From contig JAUIKA010000030.1 in assembly GCA_030430995.1 (NCBI GenBank), forward strand, positions 1 through 10,784: a stretch of DNA of 10,784 nt, read 5' to 3'. Within the stretch, counting starts at the first letter, position 1; the number at the start of each line of letters is the position of its first letter. The notes below the pieces were generated by a model. That model had not been told where the DNA came from. It searched no databases and worked only from the letters and a program-made list of their open reading frames with translations. The position numbers and the translations under genes are program-made. The DNA comes from Alphaproteobacteria bacterium (lineage in GTDB: Bacteria > Pseudomonadota > Alphaproteobacteria > Rickettsiales > Rickettsiaceae). This document shows, in pieces, positions 6,881-10,784 of this stretch.

Positions 6881-8719
6881 ATGTCAAAAAAAGAATTTTC
6901 TGCAGATGTAGGAAGAGTTTTAGATTTAATGATAAATTCAATTTACACAAATAAGGATATTTTTTTAAGAGAGCTTATATCCAATGCTTCTGATGCTTGT
7001 GATAAGCTAAGATATTTAAGTAACTTAGACTCTAAGCTAAGCAGTGGCTCTGAAGGATTTAAAATTACAATTACATTAGATAAAAAAGCCCAGACCCTTG
7101 CTATTTTAGATACAGGGATAGGGATGACAATGCAAGACGCCATAGATAACCTTGGAACTATTGCGCATTCTGGCACAAAGAAATTTCTTGATAATATTAC
7201 AGATAATAATAAGAAGAATAATGAGCTTATAGGGCAATTTGGTGTTGGTTTTTATTCTGCATTTATGGTAGCGGATAAAGTACAGGTGATGAGTAAAAAA
7301 GCAGGAGAGAAAAAGGCTGTTTTTTGGGAATCTGAGGGCAAAGGAGAATATGAAGTAAAAGAGATAGATTGGGAGCATGAACATGGAACGCAAATATTGT
7401 TGCATATTAGAGAAGAGCAGTATTTAGACCATTTTAAGATAAAAAATATCATAAAAACATATTCAGACCGTATATCCATCCCTATCTATTTTATAGAAGA
7501 AGATAAAAGCGAAGTGCAAGTTAATGCTGCTTCTGCTTTATGGTCTAAACCTAAGAATTCAATAACAGCGGAGCAATATAAGGAATTCTATCAGAATATA
7601 GGATATATGGGGGATGACCCATGGGTTACTTTGCATAATAGGAATGAGGGAATGGTAGAATTCACTAACTTATTATTCATACCTTCTACAAGAACTTTTG
7701 ACCTTTTCCATCCAGACAGACAAAAAAGAGTGAAGCTTTATATAAATAGAGTGTTTATAACAGATGAGAATATAGACCTTATACCAAGCTGGCTTAGGTT
7801 CTTAAGAGGTATTGTAGATACGCAAGATCTTCCACTTAATATTAGTAGGGAAACATTGCAGCATAACCCTGTACTTACTAAGATAAAAAATGCTATTATA
7901 AAAAAGGTTCTGAATGCACTAAAGGATAAGAAGAAAAATAATATAGAAGAATATATTACTTTCTGGAATAATTTTGGTGTTTGTATCAAAGAAGGGTTAT
8001 GTGAACATAACTCAGATGTAGCAAAAGATATTTTGGACGTAGCAATGTTCTATAGCGCTAATCTAAATAAATATATCAGCTTGCAAGATTATATAGATAA
8101 TGCGCCTTCTGATGGTAAGAAAATAATATATTACCTAAGTGGAGATAGTATAGAGAAGCTTAAAACAAGCCCGCAGATAGAAGGCATTCTAGGTAGTGGT
8201 GTAGATGTTTTACTATTGAATGACCATGTAGATGACTTCTGGGTAAATTTAAATACTAAATATCAAGATTATGAAATTAAATCTGCAACAAGAAGTGAGA
8301 TAGAAATCCCGAATCAAGAAGATAAAAATTCTGCTAGCAAGGAGGAAGATAGTAAAGGAATTATTGATTTCTGCAAAAAAGTTTTAGGTAGTGCAGTAAA
8401 AGATGTGGTAGTATCTAAGAAGTTGAAAACAAGCCCTGCTTGCCTTACTGTAAAAGAAGGGGATATGGATATTAGAATGGAGCAGTTTCTAAGAGATCAG
8501 AAGCAGGTTAAAGGCCTGTCTGCTAAAGTGCTAGAAATAAATACTAACCATGCTCTGCTGAAGAAGATAATAGATGGAGTGTCTAAAGACCCTGAGTCAG
8601 TAGAGATGAAAAGTTTAGTTAACATATTATTTGACCAAGCCTGTATTTTAGAAGGGGAAGATGTGAGGGATATGTCTCAGTTTATACAGAATGTAAATAA
8701 TTTAATAGTAAACAAGTAG
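6881..8719 (+). CDS. htpG: Molecular chaperone HtpG (Hsp90 family)
   Basis: HtpG is the bacterial Hsp90, an ATP-driven homodimeric chaperone of the cytoplasm. The 612-residue length fits (E. coli 624). The GHKL ATP-binding domain is complete: FLRELISNASDACDK (28-42) with Glu31 and Asn35, LDTGIGMT (76-83) with Asp77, GTIAHSGTKKF (92-102) and the lid glycines IGQFGVGFYSAF (117-128). The middle domain carries the RGIVDTQDLPLNISRE block, including the conserved arginine that reaches the ATP gamma-phosphate. The C-terminal dimerisation domain ends normally. The ATG lacks a clear Shine-Dalgarno sequence and sits 15 bases after the DUF167 gene stop. The linker between the N-terminal and middle domains is short, as usual for bacteria. 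Confidence 0.98.
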   Translation: MSKKEFSADVGRVLDLMINSIYTNKDIFLRELISNASDACDKLRYLSNLDSKLSSGSEGFKITITLDKKAQTLAILDTGIGMTMQDAIDNLGTIAHSGTKKFLDNITDNNKKNNELIGQFGVGFYSAFMVADKVQVMSKKAGEKKAVFWESEGKGEYEVKEIDWEHEHGTQILLHIREEQYLDHFKIKNIIKTYSDRISIPIYFIEEDKSEVQVNAASALWSKPKNSITAEQYKEFYQNIGYMGDDPWVTLHNRNEGMVEFTNLLFIPSTRTFDLFHPDRQKRVKLYINRVFITDENIDLIPSWLRFLRGIVDTQDLPLNISRETLQHNPVLTKIKNAIIKKVLNALKDKKKNNIEEYITFWNNFGVCIKEGLCEHNSDVAKDILDVAMFYSANLNKYISLQDYIDNAPSDGKKIIYYLSGDSIEKLKTSPQIEGILGSGVDVLLLNDHVDDFWVNLNTKYQDYEIKSATRSEIEIPNQEDKNSASKEEDSKGIIDFCKKVLGSAVKDVVVSKKLKTSPACLTVKEGDMDIRMEQFLRDQKQVKGLSAKVLEINTNHALLKKIIDGVSKDPESVEMKSLVNILFDQACILEGEDVRDMSQFIQNVNNLIVNK

Positions 8720-8721
8720 CA

Positions 8722-9459
8722 ATGAAAAGGGCCAATAAAAGGAAGCCAGATGAGCTTAGGAAAGTAGTAATTGTTAATGACTATATTAAGAACGCGGATG
8801 CTTCTTGTTTAATTAGTTTTGGCGATACTACTGTGCTTTGTGCTGCAAGGATAGAAAATTCAGTTCCTTCTTTTTTAAAGGGGCAAAATAAAGGTTGGCT
8901 TACAGCAGAATATAGCATGCTTCCTCAGAGTTCGCATCAAAGAATAAGGAGGGAGTCCTCTTCAGGGAAGCTGTCTGGCAGGACTCAAGAGATACAACGC
9001 CTAATTTCAAGATCTCTCAGGGCTTCTTTAGACCTGAGCGCCCTGGGGGAGAGGCAGATTGTTATAGATTGTGATGTGATAAATGCTGATGGTGGTACAA
9101 GGACAGCTTCTATTACCGGTGCTTATATTGCTATGTGTAATGCTATTGAATCTGGTATGCATAGAGGCATTATAAAGAATAACCCTATTAGAGCCCAGGT
9201 TGCAGCTATTTCTTGTGGTATTGTAAATGACAATGCATTATTAGATTTAGATTATATAGAAGATTCAAATGCACAGGCAGATTCAAATTTTGTACTAACA
9301 TCTGACTCAGAGATAGTGGAAGTGCAAACAACTGCTGAAGATAAGCCATTTCCTAAGCAAGACCTTAACGCTATGTTTAAGTTAGCATCTAAGGGTTGTG
9401 GGGAGCTGTTTTTAATACAAAGAGAATATATAAAACAAAATATGCTATCATGTTTTTAG
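8722..9459 (+). CDS. rph: Ribonuclease PH
   Basis: RNase PH trims the 3' ends of tRNA precursors by phosphorolysis, using inorganic phosphate and working as a hexamer. The 245-residue product shows SGRTQEIQRLISRSLR (85-100) with the phosphate-binding Arg87, DGGTRTASITG (123-133) and LDYIEDSNAQADSN (176-189) with the acidic pair Asp181 and Asp187. FLKGQNKGWLTAEYSMLP (51-68) is also typical. The family EVQGTAE block reads EVQTTAE (200-206), one Gly-to-Thr change. The start is 2 bases after the htpG stop, and the last 10 bases overlap the next gene. The final ~7 residues extend slightly beyond the E. coli length. Encoded CCA in the nearby tRNA does not remove the need for 3' trimming. Confidence 0.97.
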   Translation: MKRANKRKPDELRKVVIVNDYIKNADASCLISFGDTTVLCAARIENSVPSFLKGQNKGWLTAEYSMLPQSSHQRIRRESSSGKLSGRTQEIQRLISRSLRASLDLSALGERQIVIDCDVINADGGTRTASITGAYIAMCNAIESGMHRGIIKNNPIRAQVAAISCGIVNDNALLDLDYIEDSNAQADSNFVLTSDSEIVEVQTTAEDKPFPKQDLNAMFKLASKGCGELFLIQREYIKQNMLSCF

Positions 9460-10031
9460 AAAAAAAACTTTATTTCTTGCGCCATGGGCAGACAGATTGG
9501 AACCTGAAAAATATTAGGCAAGGAAAAACGGATATACCTCTTAATGAGAGGGGAATTGAGCAAGCACAAAAAGCAAGGGATTTTCTTTCAGATAAGAAAA
9601 TAGATAATATTCTATGCAGCAGTCTTAGCAGAGCGCATAAAACAGCCAATATTGTAGCAGAATCAACATCCATCGTTCCTATTGTAGATAGCAAGTTTAT
9701 GGAGCTTGATATGGGCAAATATGAAGATAAAGAGGATACAGAGGAGTTTTGGAATTCATGGATGAGAGGAGATGCTTTAGATACGGTTGAAAGCAAGGAG
9801 AATTTTCTTAATAGGTTAAGCAGTGGTATTGATCAGGCGCTATCAATGCCAGGCATTACATTGATAGTAGGCCATGGTGGTGCTTATTGGGCCATGCAAG
9901 AAATAATGGGATTCAGCCAGATGTATATAGATAATTGCGATATTTTCTACCATATATTTGAAGGCAATTCTGCTAAAAGATTTTTATATAAAGCGTCAGA
10001 AAACTACAAAGAGCAGGCATTAGAAGGGTAA
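9450..10031 (+). CDS. Histidine phosphatase superfamily protein (phosphoglycerate-mutase-like)
   Basis: The 193-residue product starts MFLEKKLYFLRHGQTDWN, where R11-H12-G13 is the phosphohistidine site of this superfamily. NIRQGKTDIPLNERG (21-35), SSLSRAHKTA (57-66, Arg61), LDMGKYE (86-92, preceded by Glu85) and IVGHGG (139-144, His142) complete the active site. Members are 2,3-bisphosphoglycerate-type mutases, alpha-ribazole phosphatases or broad phosphatases; the substrate cannot be read from the sequence. A longer frame from 9396 exists, but its extra 18 residues fall inside rph and precede the normal domain start, so ATG 9450 is chosen, with a 10-base overlap with rph. It is the last gene of the DUF167-htpG-rph run. 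Confidence 0.9.
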   Translation: MFLEKKLYFLRHGQTDWNLKNIRQGKTDIPLNERGIEQAQKARDFLSDKKIDNILCSSLSRAHKTANIVAESTSIVPIVDSKFMELDMGKYEDKEDTEEFWNSWMRGDALDTVESKENFLNRLSSGIDQALSMPGITLIVGHGGAYWAMQEIMGFSQMYIDNCDIFYHIFEGNSAKRFLYKASENYKEQALEG

Positions 10032-10045
10032 AGGCTAAGATTTAC

Positions 10046-10084
10046 TTGTATATGTTTTGCTTTTTAGATATAAAATTATATAAT
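10046..10084 (+). promoter_or_regulatory. Candidate promoter(s) of the HU gene
   Basis: Two overlapping sigma-70-type arrangements precede the HU gene. TTGCTT (10057-10062) is followed after 16 bases by a perfect TATAAT (10079-10084). TTGTAT (10046-10051) is followed after 17 bases by TATAAA (10069-10074). The first would start transcription around 10091, just 5' of the AGG (10095-10097) that serves as ribosome site 8 bases before the ATG. That would leave a very short leader, so the second gives the more usual leader length. Confidence 0.5.
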
Positions 10085-10105
10085 GGATAAAAATAGGTAT
10101 TTATA

Positions 10106-10390
10106 ATGAATAAAGAGGAATTAGTAGATCTAATATCAAAAACAAATAACATTACAAAAATAGAAGCAGCTAGGGTAATTAAGATTTTTTGTTCTAGTAT
10201 AGAGTCAGCGTTAGCAGCAGGAAATAGTGTTTCTTTAATGGGGTTCGGAAAATTTATAGTTAATGATATACCACCTAGGAAAGGTAGAAACCCTAAAACA
10301 AGCCAACCTATTACTGTAGCAGCTTATAAGCAGCCAAAGTTTTTATGCAGTAAGGTTTTAAAAGAGCTATGCAATGATACGGAGTCATAA
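10106..10390 (+). CDS. hup: HU/IHF-family histone-like DNA-binding protein
   Basis: A 94-residue nucleoid protein that binds and bends DNA as a dimer. It shows the family helices MNKEELVDLISKTNNITK and IEAARVIKIF, then the beta-arm region SLMGFGKF (43-50) and RKGRNPKTSQPI (58-69). The GRNPKT at the arm tip contains the proline that intercalates in DNA. The usual QTGE after it is KTSQ here. The end (KFLCSKVLKEL) fits helix 3. Sequence features favour HU over either IHF subunit, but separation by eye is not certain. The gene has a TAGG ribosome site and its own promoter candidates, and stands 74 bases after the phosphatase gene, so it is probably expressed separately and strongly. Confidence 0.93.
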   Translation: MNKEELVDLISKTNNITKIEAARVIKIFCSSIESALAAGNSVSLMGFGKFIVNDIPPRKGRNPKTSQPITVAAYKQPKFLCSKVLKELCNDTES

Positions 10391-10457
10391 TTCTTTGTCT
10401 AGAATAGTAGTATTTTTCTTTTGCGCATGTTGGTTGTAATTATTTAGGTAAAAGAAT

Positions 10458-10784
10458 ATGGAGGATTGTAAACAAAGTTTTGTATTAGAGGCGTTAGGAT
10501 GCTATCTACAAAAATTTGGTTACAATAATACTGAAATTATCCATGCAACAGTTAATAATAGAGCAATTAGTAAGAAGCTTGCATGTCTATTGTTGTACAA
10601 ATTTTATCCTGATCATAAAAAAACTGATCTCCTTGGCAGGTACCAAGATATATTAAATGCCATTGAGCATGTACCAAGTGATATAGATAGGGAAATATTA
10701 ATAAATATATTATCTGTTATAAAAGCTACAGTTCGTAGTAATTTATATCATAATAAGGATTATATTCAAATATTTACTAGTAAT
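10458..10784 (+). CDS. gdhB: NAD-specific glutamate dehydrogenase-like protein, lacking the usual N-terminal region; continues past the right edge
   Basis: The 109 residues visible begin MEDCKQSFVLEALGCYLQKFGY and include ISKKLACLLLYKFYPDH, then DIDREILINILSVIKATVRSN and YIQIF. From memory this follows an internal block of the ~1,600-residue alphaproteobacterial enzyme (LRAYAKYLRQ.G; iA..lv..F.arFdP; DEDRILR.fL.lI.AtLRTNyfQ; ylsfKld), lying between its N-terminal domains and the catalytic domain. Here that block starts at the initiation codon: an in-frame TAA sits at 10449-10451, two codons before the ATG, and the 67 bases back to the HU stop show no coding sign. So it is either a short form of the enzyme or the 3' remainder of a broken gene. 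An AGG at 10446-10448, 9 bases before the ATG, could serve as ribosome site. The family call is moderate, since divergence is high. Confidence 0.6.
   Translation, partial: MEDCKQSFVLEALGCYLQKFGYNNTEIIHATVNNRAISKKLACLLLYKFYPDHKKTDLLGRYQDILNAIEHVPSDIDREILINILSVIKATVRSNLYHNKDYIQIFTSN

Noticed and set aside
9396..9449. Upstream extension of the histidine phosphatase start
   Set aside because: The 18 extra residues lie inside rph in another frame and precede the normal domain start; ATG 9450 leaves only a 10-base overlap.
10391..10457. Terminator or N-terminal glutamate dehydrogenase remnant between HU and the last gene
   Set aside because: No GC-rich stem with T tract was found, and no frame gives residues resembling the enzyme upstream of the ATG.

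Overview
The window looks like a piece of an AT-rich alphaproteobacterial genome of the Rickettsiales or a similar intracellular lineage. The grounds are low GC, short or overlapping gene junctions, an lpxD-fabZ-lpxA lipid A cluster, a divergent SURF1 cytochrome oxidase assembly protein, and an opening reading frame that resembles the very large alphaproteobacterial NAD-glutamate dehydrogenase. Placement is by gene content only; no marker gene in the window fixes the genus.

Left edge (1-422): the downstream end of a minus-strand operon is broken. The first ~70 codons of fabD run from 422 to about 219, then homology stops. From about 225 to position 1, in a different frame of the same strand, there is an open reading frame with much higher GC (83/180 bases in 1-180 against 58/180 in 241-420). 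Its protein resembles the C-terminal part of DndC, the PAPS-reductase-like protein of DNA phosphorothioation. This is either a real insertion or recombination, or a chimeric contig end.

Lipid A and fatty acid operon (424-2608, minus): lpxD, fabZ, lpxA and the fabD stub are joined by 4-nt, 1-nt and +1-nt junctions, so they are probably translationally coupled. They make the 3-hydroxyacyl chains and attach them to UDP-GlcNAc, which means the organism makes an LPS-type outer membrane. A 131-bp divergent promoter region separates them from a plus-strand SURF1-like gene (2740-3402), followed by tRNA-Ala(GGC) at 3452-3527.

Orphan region (3544-6592, minus): a ~765-residue protein without a recognisable family, with its own candidate promoter, lies downstream of a secreted SLT-type lytic transglycosylase. 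The 5' end of the transglycosylase gene overlaps the 5' end of a plus-strand DUF167/YggU-family gene.

Plus-strand housekeeping operon (6551-10031): DUF167 protein, HtpG chaperone, RNase PH and a histidine-phosphatase-superfamily enzyme, with 15-nt, 2-nt and -10-nt spacings. A separate HU-type DNA-binding protein with a good promoter follows (10106-10390). The window ends inside an open frame (10458 onward) that resembles an internal part of large NAD-glutamate dehydrogenase yet begins with an ATG directly preceded by a stop, so its usual N-terminal portion is absent here.
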